Program-made: the position numbers and the translations under genes
Shown: positions 25,747 through 34,649 of the stretch, one piece after another
How the letters are laid out: every line of letters begins with the position of its first letter
Position numbering within the stretch: the first letter of the stretch is position 1
The notes under the pieces: generated by a model
What the model was told of the DNA's origin: nothing
Seen by the model: the letters and a program-made list of their open reading frames with translations, nothing else
The model's database searches: none
Assembly: GCA_965212165.1 (NCBI GenBank)
Contig: OZ243096.1
Coordinates: 2,294,001 to 2,358,000 of the forward strand
Reading direction: 5' to 3'
DNA: 64,000 bases
Origin: RHLJ01 sp965212165
GTDB lineage: Bacteria > Bacteroidota > Rhodothermia > Balneolales > Balneolaceae

Positions 25747-26634
25747 TTATCTAATCCCTTTCACTTTCATTTTTAGTGTATATAAAGACTTCATTGCTGT
25801 AATAAATAAAATATCCTGATCAATTCCCCCGAATGTGACATTAGCTGTCCAACCCTCTGGTACTAATATTTCCTCTATTTTTTCGCCTTTATGATTAAAG
25901 ACAGTGACCCCATTTCCTGTTAAATATAAATTTCCTTCATGGTCTAAGGTCATTCCATCCGAACCCATTGAAGTAAAAAGTGTTTTACTAGATAGAGTTC
26001 CATCTTCTTGAATAGAATAGGAATATGTTTTTTGATCACCTATATCTGCGATATAAAGTGTTTTGCCATCCGCAGAACCAATAATACCATTAGGTTTAAC
26101 CAAGTCATTTGCAACTATTACTAGTTGATTATCTGGGCTAAAATAATAGACTCTTTCCTCTTGAATTTCTTTCGTTGTATGTTCCCACCAATCACGTTGA
26201 TAGTATGGATCAGTGAAATAAATCCCGCCTTTTTGATCCACCCAAATATCATTAGGACCATTTAAACGCTTGCCTTCAAAGTCGTCGATAAGTACGGTAA
26301 TAGATTTGTCTGGAACAATTTTTATGAGCTGATTTTTTTCATCCGCAGCTGCTAGTAAGTTTCCATCATTGTCGACATAAAGTCCATTTGCTCTATAGCT
26401 TTTATCTAAGTAAACACTTAAACCATTGTTAGGAGACCATTTTAAAATTCGATTATTTGGTTGATCTGTAAAATACACATTTCCAAAATCGTCAACCGCG
26501 GGTCCTTCAGTAAACAAGAACTCATCAGAAATTAGAATAAGGGATTCACCTTCTAAAATAACAGGGCTTTCTTGACTATTGCTTAAACTTGTATTGAAAT
26601 AGAAGAATATTAAACCTAAAAATATCTTGTTCAC
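25747..26634 (-). CDS. exported SMP-30/gluconolactonase-like beta-propeller
   Basis: A 295-residue protein with an N-terminal signal-like segment (MNKIFLGLIFFYFNTSLSNSQ). Six-bladed propeller repeats of the SMP-30/gluconolactonase/LRE group are seen: FTEGPAVDDFGNVYFTD, LNGPNDIWVDQKGGIYFTDP, KPNGIIGSADGKTLYIAD and DGMTLDHEGNLYLTG. The conserved Glu, Asn and Asp of the calcium site are present (EGP, NGPND, SDGM). Family enzymes hydrolyse sugar lactones in the periplasm. It is upstream of and adjacent to the aldo/keto reductase. Confidence 0.9.
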   Translation of the reverse strand: MNKIFLGLIFFYFNTSLSNSQESPVILEGESLILISDEFLFTEGPAVDDFGNVYFTDQPNNRILKWSPNNGLSVYLDKSYRANGLYVDNDGNLLAAADEKNQLIKIVPDKSITVLIDDFEGKRLNGPNDIWVDQKGGIYFTDPYYQRDWWEHTTKEIQEERVYYFSPDNQLVIVANDLVKPNGIIGSADGKTLYIADIGDQKTYSYSIQEDGTLSSKTLFTSMGSDGMTLDHEGNLYLTGNGVTVFNHKGEKIEEILVPEGWTANVTFGGIDQDILFITAMKSLYTLKMKVKGIR

Positions 26635-26693
26635 AATGTCGATTATTTAAAATTGATCATAATTGAATTAACATAAGGAATAGTATTGGAATC

Positions 26694-28007
26694 TTAAATG
26701 ATACTTATCCTAACTTTCTTTTTCTTTAGTCGAGTATTATTAACTAATGGAAGAAGGTTTTTAACTTTAGCAGTTTTTACAGCAACAAAAGCACTTTCTG
26801 TTTTTAATTCAATAATCCCTAGATCATCTTTATCTAGGTTACCTTGTTTTAGAAAAAGTCCTGCAATATCTCCTTTAGATATTTTATCCCTTCGGCCACC
26901 TGATATAAATAGTGTTGTCCAATCGGTGTTATTTTGAGATGGAGCATCGATCACCTCTTGTATTCCATCACTTTGAATAAAGTCTGGCAGAGGCTCTCCA
27001 GCCCAACTAAGTACATAAGAGGTGCCTTTTGCATTCATCCGGGCTGTACGCCCATTTCTATGTGTAAATTCTTCACTTTTCAAAGGAAGATGATAGTGGA
27101 TAATGAAATCCATCTCTGGAACATCAATTCCTCTAGCTGCTAAATCTGTAGCTATTAACAGACGGTGAGTACCATTTCGAAATTTAATTAGTGAATTTTC
27201 TCGATCATTCTGTTCCATTCCTCCATAAAAACAATCGTGAGGTATATCATTATGCGTTAGAAAATCGCTAACTCTTTGTATAGAGTCTTTGAAATTACAA
27301 AATACAACCCCAGATTTATCACCAAGATGATTTAAGAGTTTTACAAGGGTTTCAAGTTTATCTTTAGATGGAGAGATAACAGTTTTAATTTCTAGTTTCA
27401 GTAAGTCATCGTCTAGATAATCAATGGTAGTGAGATGTTTTATCCCAACAAATTCTGGTATCTCAACCCCTTGTGTAGCAGAAGTTAAAATTCTCTTTTT
27501 TAAAGAAGGAAGTGCATCAATAATCTCAATCATATTTTCTTCAAAACCAATTTCTAATGATTTATCGAATTCATCTAGAACTAATGTTTTCAAATGATCG
27601 ACTGAAAAGGTCTCTTTTCTTAGATGGTCTGCAATCCGACCAGGTGTTCCAATTAGAATAGAAGGAGGAGTTTGAAGATCATTTCTATCTTTTGAAAAAC
27701 TTCTACCTCCATAAAATGCATGAACTTTAATTCCACTTCCCATTTCTCTAGCAACTTGTTCAATTTGAATAGCTAATTCTCTAGATGGAGCTAATATCAA
27801 AGCCTGAACGGATGGGAGGTTTTTATCAAGTCCCTCGATAATTGGTAGTAAAAAGGCTAAGGTTTTACCTGTTCCAGTAGGAGATAAAAGTACTACATTA
27901 GGTTCAGAGTGGATTGTTAATATAGCTTCTTCTTGCATTGCAGTAAGCTTTTCAATCCCTAATTTTTGAAGAATAGCTTTAAGGTTTTTGATTTTTTTAG
28001 ACATCAC
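26694..28007 (-). CDS. DEAD-box-type RNA helicase with DEFD motif, DbpA-like
   Basis: A 437-residue helicase. Walker A is PTGTGKT, with APSRELAIQI, TPGRIADHL, and motif II LDEFDKSLEIGF with Phe in place of Ala. SAT in LTSATQG, DLAARGIDV and HRNGRTARM complete the core. The C-terminal 75 residues (about 360-437) look like a DbpA-type RNA-binding domain: TTLFISGGRRDKISKGDIAGLFLKQG. DbpA relatives act on 23S rRNA during large-subunit assembly. The gene stands alone between two intergenic stretches. The DEFD change keeps both acidic residues and should not abolish ATPase activity. Confidence 0.9.
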   Translation of the reverse strand: MMSKKIKNLKAILQKLGIEKLTAMQEEAILTIHSEPNVVLLSPTGTGKTLAFLLPIIEGLDKNLPSVQALILAPSRELAIQIEQVAREMGSGIKVHAFYGGRSFSKDRNDLQTPPSILIGTPGRIADHLRKETFSVDHLKTLVLDEFDKSLEIGFEENMIEIIDALPSLKKRILTSATQGVEIPEFVGIKHLTTIDYLDDDLLKLEIKTVISPSKDKLETLVKLLNHLGDKSGVVFCNFKDSIQRVSDFLTHNDIPHDCFYGGMEQNDRENSLIKFRNGTHRLLIATDLAARGIDVPEMDFIIHYHLPLKSEEFTHRNGRTARMNAKGTSYVLSWAGEPLPDFIQSDGIQEVIDAPSQNNTDWTTLFISGGRRDKISKGDIAGLFLKQGNLDKDDLGIIELKTESAFVAVKTAKVKNLLPLVNNTRLKKKKVRISII

Positions 28008-28064
28008 TAAAGCTAACTTAAATTCAACTATATATTATCGGAATTTAGAACTAAAAATATGGGC

Positions 28065-28101
28065 ATAAAAAAAGGCGATTTCCAAAAATGAAAATCGCCT
28101 T
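28065..28101 (-). terminator. terminator of the amidohydrolase operon
   Basis: aaggcgattt (28072-28081) and aaatcgcctt (28092-28101) form a 10-bp stem with a 10-base loop. On the minus strand a run of 7 T follows. It lies 23 bases after the last amidohydrolase stop and ends the three-gene unit. Confidence 0.85.
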
Positions 28102-28123
28102 AAAAAATAAACATCGGGTCGTT

Positions 28124-29434
28124 CTATTGACCGTCAGTTATAATCTTCGTTTTATTTAAACCAGGGCTACGATTGAGGAACTCATCATAAAGATCAGTTT
28201 GTCTACTTCTCATAGGGATTTGATACCCATCAATGTATACATCAATAATTTGAGTAGCGGTTTCAAAAGGATCACCAGTTGAAACAAAGAGATTGGCTTT
28301 TTTACCAACTTCAATAGATCCTAACTGATCGCTAATGCCCATAATTTCAGCAGCATTAATTGTAATGGCTTTTAAGGCTTCTTCACGGCCCATGCCATAA
28401 GTTGCGGCGAAACCTGCATTGTAAGGGAGATTTCTAGAGTTTTCTGTATCACCAGTTCGCAATGCTACTTTAACACCAGCCTTTTGCATAATACTTGGAT
28501 TCGCATAAGCTGCAGTATAAGCATCAGAATCTCTTGTAGGAGTAGAAAGAACGGGGCCTGCTATTACAGGGATATTAGCTTCAGCTAATTGCTCAGCAAC
28601 TCGCCAACCTTCAGCTACACCAGTAAAAACAACATTTTCATAGCCTCTATCTTGGATCCATTCAATGGCACTAAGGATATCTGCTGCAGAATTTGCTTCT
28701 AAGTAAAGCATCATTTCACCATTAACAACATCAGCAAGTGCTTCCATTTCTGGGTAGTACCTAGCATCAGGTGAACCTTGAACTTTAGCATATATTTCTG
28801 CTTTATCCCATGCAGCATTAACATCTTCTAAAGCTTTTATTCTAGCTTTGTCAGCTTGTTCTTGAGTTTGTCTTCTACCTCTACGATTAGTGGGGAAATT
28901 CATTATAACCCCTTTGGAACCAGCGAACATTTGATCTGGAGTATATCCAAATAGATTAATCGTAGCAGCTGTTCCAGGTAAAACACCACCTCTTGGGAAA
29001 GTTAAGGTGGTTGTAACTCCACTAACTCTTGTAACTGGTATTGCTTCCGAATTTGGGTTAACAGCACTAAGTGCCTGCATGTGAGGAGTAATGTCACCAA
29101 ATTCTCTGAAGTCGTTAGCTTCAGCTACACTTCCTATTTCAGATAAACCAAGTTGAGTACCTGAATCAATCATTCCAGGGTAAATCTCTCTACCATTGTA
29201 ATTAATTACCTCAGCATCAGAAGGGATGGCGATATTTGCACCAACGGCTTCAATAATACCATTAGTAATAATTATGGTTCCATTTTCGATAATCCCATTA
29301 GTAACAGTATAAATTTTTGCATTTGTTAGCGCAAATTTAGCTGTCCGAGCTTTTCTAGGATCTTCTGTAAGTTGACCAAATACTACAAGTGGAATGAAGC
29401 AAAAAATCAATAATTGTATGAATACTTTTTTCAT
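28124..29434 (-). CDS. exported amidohydrolase-fold protein lacking metal-binding histidines
   Basis: A 436-residue protein with a cleavable signal (MKKVFIQLLIFCFIPLVVFG). It has the composite-domain edges of amidohydrolases: FALTNAKIYTVTNG at the start, and then KAITINAAEIMGISDQLGSIEVGKKANLFV with DVYIDGY at the end. The usual HxH after strand 1 (PGxIDxHxH) is replaced by YPGMIDSGTQLG. The later His positions read LYLEAN and FTGVAEGW, without His. GD in RTGDTEN is the only acidic candidate. It is probably not a canonical metal hydrolase. It is last in the operon, 11 bases after the canonical paralog, and is followed by a strong terminator. Confidence 0.88.
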   Translation of the reverse strand: MKKVFIQLLIFCFIPLVVFGQLTEDPRKARTAKFALTNAKIYTVTNGIIENGTIIITNGIIEAVGANIAIPSDAEVINYNGREIYPGMIDSGTQLGLSEIGSVAEANDFREFGDITPHMQALSAVNPNSEAIPVTRVSGVTTTLTFPRGGVLPGTAATINLFGYTPDQMFAGSKGVIMNFPTNRRGRRQTQEQADKARIKALEDVNAAWDKAEIYAKVQGSPDARYYPEMEALADVVNGEMMLYLEANSAADILSAIEWIQDRGYENVVFTGVAEGWRVAEQLAEANIPVIAGPVLSTPTRDSDAYTAAYANPSIMQKAGVKVALRTGDTENSRNLPYNAGFAATYGMGREEALKAITINAAEIMGISDQLGSIEVGKKANLFVSTGDPFETATQIIDVYIDGYQIPMRSRQTDLYDEFLNRSPGLNKTKIITDGQ

Positions 29435-29445
29435 GTTCGTTCCTA

Positions 29446-30807
29446 TTATTTATTAAAAAGAGTGAAGAAGTCGACATAATCAGCATCTTGCATGCATCTG
29501 TCATGGTCTTCAGCAGTTAGAATTTTGACTTCTTCAATACTTGATTCAGGATTTATATAAATACGCTGATCTTTCGCATCGGTCTCTTTATCAAAATATT
29601 TAACCCCATCAATAAAAGTCATTAATGGAACAGCATAGATAGATAGGGGATGGTTGTCAAAAATTGCTAAGTCAGCATCTTTACCTACTTCAATTGAGCC
29701 AACTCGATTATCAATTCCCAATTGTTTTGCTGGGTTCATGGTAATCATTGCTAGTGCTTCATTATCTGAAAGCTGACCATATTTTTGACTTTTAGCAGCT
29801 TCATGAAACAGATGACGAATAAGTTCACCAGAATCTGAATTGATAGAAGTGTTAACACCATTTTTTGTTAAAATCGCTGCGTTATACGCTGTTGAATAGT
29901 ATACTTCAAGTTTATAAGCCCACCAATCAGAGAAAATAGAAGCTGAAGCTCCAAATTCTGCAAGTTCCGGAGCTACTTTATAAGCTTCATTAGCATGTTG
30001 GAATGTTAGTTTCTCGATTCCAAAATCACTAAAAACCTTCATGAGCATATAGATTTCATCAGCACGATAGGAGTGACAGTGAACTAAAATATCTCCTTCA
30101 AGAATATCAACTAAGGTCTCCATTCTTAAACTATACTCAGGTGGGGTTCTACGGTCGCCTCTTTTTTCATTATAAGCTGCCCATTCTTTTTGATAGATAA
30201 GAGCTTCAGAGAAGGAGTTTCGAAGCATAGCTTCAACACCCATTCTACTTTGAGGTTGGATACCTCTAGATCTACCACCACGAGTTGGGTTTTCACCTAG
30301 CGCAAATTTTATAGTTCTTGGAGCGTCTTCAAATCTTAAGTCATCAGGATTTGTTGAGCCATATCGGAGTTTAAGTGTTTCATTTCTACCTCCAATAACG
30401 TTAGCAGAGCCATGCATTAAATGTATTGATGTTACACCGCCAGCAAGAGCCCTATAAATAGCTACATCTAAAGGGTCTACAACATCTTCCATGCTTACTT
30501 CAGCAGTAACTTGACTAGTTCCTTCATTAATTGAAGAACCTGCAATATGTGAATGAGCATCGATAATTCCTGGCATTACAAATTTACCAGTACCGTCAAT
30601 TTCATTTACTCCGTTAGGAGCATTAAGATTGCTACCAATTCTATTAATTTTACCATCTCGAACTAGAATATCAGTGTTCTCGAGTGTGCCGTCTGTAATT
30701 GTAATTACAGTTGCATTTTTAATGAGTACATCCCCAGTTTGTGCATTAGCTGTTGTCCAACTAGCAATAAAGAAGAGGATGAGTATTGATTGTGTTAATT
30801 TTTTCAT
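29446..30807 (-). CDS. exported amidohydrolase with intact metal site
   Basis: I start at the ATG at 30807 (MKKLTQSILILFFIASWTTANAQ, a signal peptide), preceded by AAAGGAAA; a longer frame upstream adds 30 unlikely residues. The product has 453 residues. Metal ligands of the imidazolonepropionase/dihydroorotase-like group are intact: PGIIDAHSHIAG, ILVHCHSYRADE, LTFQHANEAYK and INSDSGEL. It ends with the usual AKQLGIDNRVGSIEVGKDADLAIFDNHPL. It is the only member of this three-gene operon with a complete site. A periplasmic cyclic amide, peptide or lactam substrate is typical for the family but not known here. Confidence 0.92.
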   Translation of the reverse strand: MKKLTQSILILFFIASWTTANAQTGDVLIKNATVITITDGTLENTDILVRDGKINRIGSNLNAPNGVNEIDGTGKFVMPGIIDAHSHIAGSSINEGTSQVTAEVSMEDVVDPLDVAIYRALAGGVTSIHLMHGSANVIGGRNETLKLRYGSTNPDDLRFEDAPRTIKFALGENPTRGGRSRGIQPQSRMGVEAMLRNSFSEALIYQKEWAAYNEKRGDRRTPPEYSLRMETLVDILEGDILVHCHSYRADEIYMLMKVFSDFGIEKLTFQHANEAYKVAPELAEFGASASIFSDWWAYKLEVYYSTAYNAAILTKNGVNTSINSDSGELIRHLFHEAAKSQKYGQLSDNEALAMITMNPAKQLGIDNRVGSIEVGKDADLAIFDNHPLSIYAVPLMTFIDGVKYFDKETDAKDQRIYINPESSIEEVKILTAEDHDRCMQDADYVDFFTLFNK

Positions 30808-30817
30808 CGGGTTTCCT

Positions 30818-32503
30818 TTATTTTTGTTCTGGTGCGTCTTTTGTGGCTGTAATTGCCCAAGATGCGTTAAATTGAGATATAGAGGCTTCACCATCAAAAT
30901 CTGTACCCATTATATCTCCTTCAATAACGATTTCAATTGATTGTCCACCAAATTCAACAGAATAGTCAAAACTTAATGAACCGTTAACAAAGCTTAAGTT
31001 GTTTAGTTCTGAGTCTGAGTTACCATTTGGATTAGTGATCACACCAGAGAGAACATCTCCATTTTTTTCGATGATCATTTTCCCATTTTGTACACCTTGT
31101 GGGGTATTTGATGTATATGACCAACTGCCGAGTAAAATGGCTTCATCAGCAGCAGAAACACCTTCACTAGATTTATTCTCTTTTGTTTCAAAATCATACT
31201 TATCACCATCAACGAAGACCATTTTGATTTTAGAATCTTTCTCGAAATAAGGACCTGTAGAAATTAATGCATTTCCAATTTTCCCAACATCAAGTGTTCC
31301 GGTGATAGATTCAATACCTAACAGTTTTGCAGCATCAATTGTTAAAGCTGAAAGTGCATCATCTTCAGATAACCCAGCTTCTATAATTGCTAATAAGTTA
31401 GCTCTAATTTTTGAGGAAGTAGCTCCCATTGTAGAGAAAGCAAACGTAATTCCTTGACTTTTCATATCACCAAATTGATTTAAGTGACGATTGTAAGCAT
31501 CCATTCTTTTCATTTCGAGATCAACCACTTCATCGCTTTTATCTTCTTCAGTAGAATTTTTGGGTTTATCTGGAAGGTTTAAAGACATGAAGACATTTGT
31601 ATTCGATTCTTTAATCTGATCTACTAGATCCCAACCTTCTTCTAAATTTCCTAATGTTAGATTGAAGTTAAGTTCATTTTTCAATCGAATAGCTCTTTGT
31701 GCTTCAAGGAGAGAGTTTGCGTTATAAAACACAGTCTTCTCTTTAGCAACAACGGGATAAAAAGCTTCGATTACTCTGTCTTGTGAAGGGCGACTTAAGC
31801 CCGATGGATTTTCAGAGTAGGCTTGAGCATATACTCTTTGATAAGATGCGTTTGTAAACAAGTTTCTCCATTTTGCCATAATCCCAAGTGTATTACCTGG
31901 ATAAGCTCCTGGAGCTCCTGAAAATTGAGTGTACATTGACACATTCTCTTTCAATATAAGATGATCAGCATGGACAGCATCTGATAGAAGAATAATTGAA
32001 CCAGATCCTGGAAGCATTCTACCATAAGGAACAGTATGAGAAACTGTAAAACCAATTTTTCTTAAACTCTCAATACTATTTTCGGATACATCAATTTGAT
32101 CAATTACAGAACGTTCAGGGGTAATTCCTGCGTAATCGTTTGGTGGATCAGGTGTAAATAGATTGCTAGGTCGTTGCATTGCCTCTGGTCTTTTTGCACC
32201 GGCATATGACATACCATCTATAAATCCAGGATAGATAAATAAATCAGTTCCATCAATTTCTTGGGCATCTTCAGGTATTGATACATTTGAACCGATACTT
32301 AAGATGAGTCCGTCTTTGATTACTAAAGTTCCGCTTTCAATTACTTTTCCAGGAGCCTGAATTATTGTCGCATTTGTGATCGCGAAAGTACTTGTAGGAG
32401 CAGAGGTTCCTGTAGGATCACTTTGAGCAAATGCATTTATAGAAAAGGCTATAAAAAAAAGAAATAAAGAAAGACGAAAAGTGAATTCTCGTTTTAGCTT
32501 CAT
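30818..32503 (-). CDS. exported amidohydrolase-fold protein with C-terminal beta domain, metal site lost
   Basis: A 561-residue protein with a signal peptide (ending INAFA-Q at about 26). Residues about 37-440 have the amidohydrolase frame (FAITNATIIQAPG, then ALTIDAAKLLGIESITGTLDVGKIGNALI), but the HxH position reads YPGFIDGMSYAG. The other His ligands are also missing (VFYNANSLLEA, FNLTLGNLEEGW, FAFSTMGAT). A C-terminal extension of about 110 residues (from ILLGSWSYTSNTP) looks like a separate beta-rich domain. It is the first gene of the operon, 10 bases before the canonical paralog. A scaffold or binding role is inference. Confidence 0.87.
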   Translation of the reverse strand: MKLKREFTFRLSLFLFFIAFSINAFAQSDPTGTSAPTSTFAITNATIIQAPGKVIESGTLVIKDGLILSIGSNVSIPEDAQEIDGTDLFIYPGFIDGMSYAGAKRPEAMQRPSNLFTPDPPNDYAGITPERSVIDQIDVSENSIESLRKIGFTVSHTVPYGRMLPGSGSIILLSDAVHADHLILKENVSMYTQFSGAPGAYPGNTLGIMAKWRNLFTNASYQRVYAQAYSENPSGLSRPSQDRVIEAFYPVVAKEKTVFYNANSLLEAQRAIRLKNELNFNLTLGNLEEGWDLVDQIKESNTNVFMSLNLPDKPKNSTEEDKSDEVVDLEMKRMDAYNRHLNQFGDMKSQGITFAFSTMGATSSKIRANLLAIIEAGLSEDDALSALTIDAAKLLGIESITGTLDVGKIGNALISTGPYFEKDSKIKMVFVDGDKYDFETKENKSSEGVSAADEAILLGSWSYTSNTPQGVQNGKMIIEKNGDVLSGVITNPNGNSDSELNNLSFVNGSLSFDYSVEFGGQSIEIVIEGDIMGTDFDGEASISQFNASWAITATKDAPEQK

Positions 32504-32672
32504 TATTAGTTAGTTTTTATATGATAATTATACTTATGGGTTTATTAATATTACCCAGTCTATAATAATTAAATAAGTTCTATAAATCCTATTTCGATGA
32601 TTTAATTGACTACTATTACAAATATTTGCAAGAGAGTAGGCTTTATAATCGAGAATAGTTAAGGTATAAGAA

Positions 32673-34082
32673 TTATAAAGTCTTCAACCTTAGCTTTGCG
32701 ACAGCTTCAACATGGTATGTTTGAGGAAACATATCTACTGGTTGCACTTCAATTACATCATATACTTCTGACAGAATCTTGAGATCTCTAGCCATTGTAC
32801 TACTATCACAGCTAACGTAAACCAGTTTTGGTACTTTTAACTCACATAATCTTTTTACCACATCAGGATGCATTCCTGCTCTTGGTGGATCGGTTATAAG
32901 TACATCTGGTGAACCAAATTCGTCTACTACTTCTTTAGTGAATACATCCTTCATGTCACCTTTTATGAAAGAGACATTCTCAACATTATTTTCCTTAGCA
33001 TTATATTTAGCATTTTGAACGGCTACATCAACTAATTCAATTCCAAGTACTTTACTAGCTTTCTCACTCATGTAGAGACTCAACGTACCTACGCCACAGT
33101 AAAGGTCATAAACAATGTCTCCGTCTTCTAAATCAGCATAATTTCGAGCCACTTCATATAATTTCTCTGCTTGTGAAGTATTAGTCTGGAAGAAGGCATT
33201 TGGGTGTATTTTAAATTCAAATTCACCAATCTTATCTCTTATATAACCTGGACCATGTATGATATGCTGAAATCTACCAACAGAAGTTGGACTGATCTGA
33301 TCATTTACATTATTAGTAATGGTTGTAATAATCGGAAATTCACTTAATAGAGCATCAGCCAATTTCTTCATTGTATCAGGTTCATCTCTAAAGGTGACCA
33401 AATTTACCATGAAATCTTTGGTATGAAATGCATCTCGAATCATTACATGTCGAAGGAAGCCAGATTTAGCAAATGTATCAAAGGCTTCAATTCCTTTTTC
33501 CGTACAATAATTACGCACAAATTCTAGAATCTGAAAAGATTCTTCTCTCTGTAGGAAGCATTCATTTAGATTTAGAATTTTATCAAATCTACCAGGGGCA
33601 TGTAGACCTGCAGCAAAAGCAGTGTCATCAACATATTCTTCGCTATTAATTTCGGCTTCTGTTAACCATCTTCTTGTACTTATGCTGTATTCCATTTTAT
33701 TTCGATAATGGAATTCATTATCAGAACGTAAGGCAGGTAGGATAGGTGTATCTAATCCTCCAATTCTTCGAATATGGTCAGTAACCTGTTGAGTTTTATA
33801 TTCTAGTTGATTTGAATAGGGGACATGTTGCCAACTACAACCACCACAGACATTTGCATGAATACATTTTGGTTCAATACGATCGGGACTGGGTGTTAGA
33901 ATCTCAAGTAATTTCCCTTCTCGATAATTTTTTTTCTTTTTTATAATTCTAGCTCGAACTTCATCACCAGGCATAGAGCCATGTACAAAAACAGCCATTC
34001 CATCCACTTTACCAATACCTTTACCTTTGAATGCAGCTCCCTCAATGCTTAGTGAAACTTCTTCTCCCTTTTTTAAAGCCAT
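32673..34082 (-). CDS. rlmD: 23S rRNA (uracil-C5)-methyltransferase RlmD/RumA-type
   Basis: A 469-residue enzyme that methylates a 23S rRNA uridine. It has an N-terminal TRAM domain (about 1-60), a 4Fe-4S cluster region with CIHANVCGGCSWQH (about 73-86) and a further Cys nearby, QTNTSQAEKLYEVA, a SAM fold with YDLYCGVGTLSLYM, DPPRAGMHPDVV, and the catalytic Cys block LVYVSCDSSTMARDL. Length and order are normal for the TrmA/RlmD family; the exact target uridine is inferred. It lies 6 bases after the cyclic-nucleotide-fold gene in one operon with an Omp85 protein. Confidence 0.93.
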   Translation of the reverse strand: MALKKGEEVSLSIEGAAFKGKGIGKVDGMAVFVHGSMPGDEVRARIIKKKKNYREGKLLEILTPSPDRIEPKCIHANVCGGCSWQHVPYSNQLEYKTQQVTDHIRRIGGLDTPILPALRSDNEFHYRNKMEYSISTRRWLTEAEINSEEYVDDTAFAAGLHAPGRFDKILNLNECFLQREESFQILEFVRNYCTEKGIEAFDTFAKSGFLRHVMIRDAFHTKDFMVNLVTFRDEPDTMKKLADALLSEFPIITTITNNVNDQISPTSVGRFQHIIHGPGYIRDKIGEFEFKIHPNAFFQTNTSQAEKLYEVARNYADLEDGDIVYDLYCGVGTLSLYMSEKASKVLGIELVDVAVQNAKYNAKENNVENVSFIKGDMKDVFTKEVVDEFGSPDVLITDPPRAGMHPDVVKRLCELKVPKLVYVSCDSSTMARDLKILSEVYDVIEVQPVDMFPQTYHVEAVAKLRLKTL

Positions 34083-34088
34083 TCTTTT

Positions 34089-34634
34089 TTATTCTCCAGC
34101 ATCTTTTGGCTCATAATAAGCTTCAAATTCTACTTTAACAGCGGTATGAGCATCAGATAACTCTTCTATTTTGTTGGTGGCTTTTTCGAGTTGGCGAAGA
34201 GCAATATTGCTTAATGTTTGGAGGAATTTAACTGCAATTTGGGGATGCCGTTCCATCAAAAGTTCAAAATCGGGTTTAAAAAAACCAAGTAATGTTGAAT
34301 CAGTTACACAACGAGCTGAAGATTTTCTACGCAGATTATATCCAATAGATAAAGCTCCAAAGCTATCTGATGTTTCTAAGAGAAAGCCTTCTTTCGATTC
34401 AGAATCTTCAACTTCTTCACTAATACTAAATGTGAGTTCGACTTCACCTTCTTCAATAAAATACATTCCAGTACCCGGATCATTTCTATAAAAAACGTAT
34501 TCACCTTCTTTATAAGTTCTACGATGGCAAAGCTGTAAAAACTCATAGCGTTCAGGAGTAGAAAGGTTCTTAATAAACCTAGAATTAAAAACAATTTTAG
34601 CCTGATTTTTAAGGCGTTTAATTTTTTTATTCAT
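34089..34634 (-). CDS. cyclic-nucleotide-binding-fold protein without DNA-binding domain
   Basis: A 181-residue cytosolic protein. Residues about 20-140 fold as a CRP-type beta-roll: RRTYKEGEYVFYRNDPGTGMYFIEEGEVEL, and then DSFGALSIGYNLRRKSSARCVTDSTLLGF. The C-terminus is a single helix, with no helix-turn-helix. In the phosphate-binding cassette the usual FGE reads FGA, while Arg and Ala residues remain, so cyclic-nucleotide binding is doubtful. It lies between the Omp85 gene (15 bases) and rlmD (6 bases). Confidence 0.85.
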   Translation of the reverse strand: MNKKIKRLKNQAKIVFNSRFIKNLSTPERYEFLQLCHRRTYKEGEYVFYRNDPGTGMYFIEEGEVELTFSISEEVEDSESKEGFLLETSDSFGALSIGYNLRRKSSARCVTDSTLLGFFKPDFELLMERHPQIAVKFLQTLSNIALRQLEKATNKIEELSDAHTAVKVEFEAYYEPKDAGE

Positions 34635-34649
34635 AATTGCTTTCTTTTT

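Noticed and set aside
21502..28007. Two helicases as parts of a defence island
   Set aside because: Both are standard DEAD-box RNA helicases (RhlE- and DbpA-like), with cold-shock and metabolic neighbours and no nuclease or mobile gene nearby.
30808..30897. Longer start of the middle amidohydrolase
   Set aside because: The added residues are polar and basic and precede a perfect signal peptide starting at 30807.
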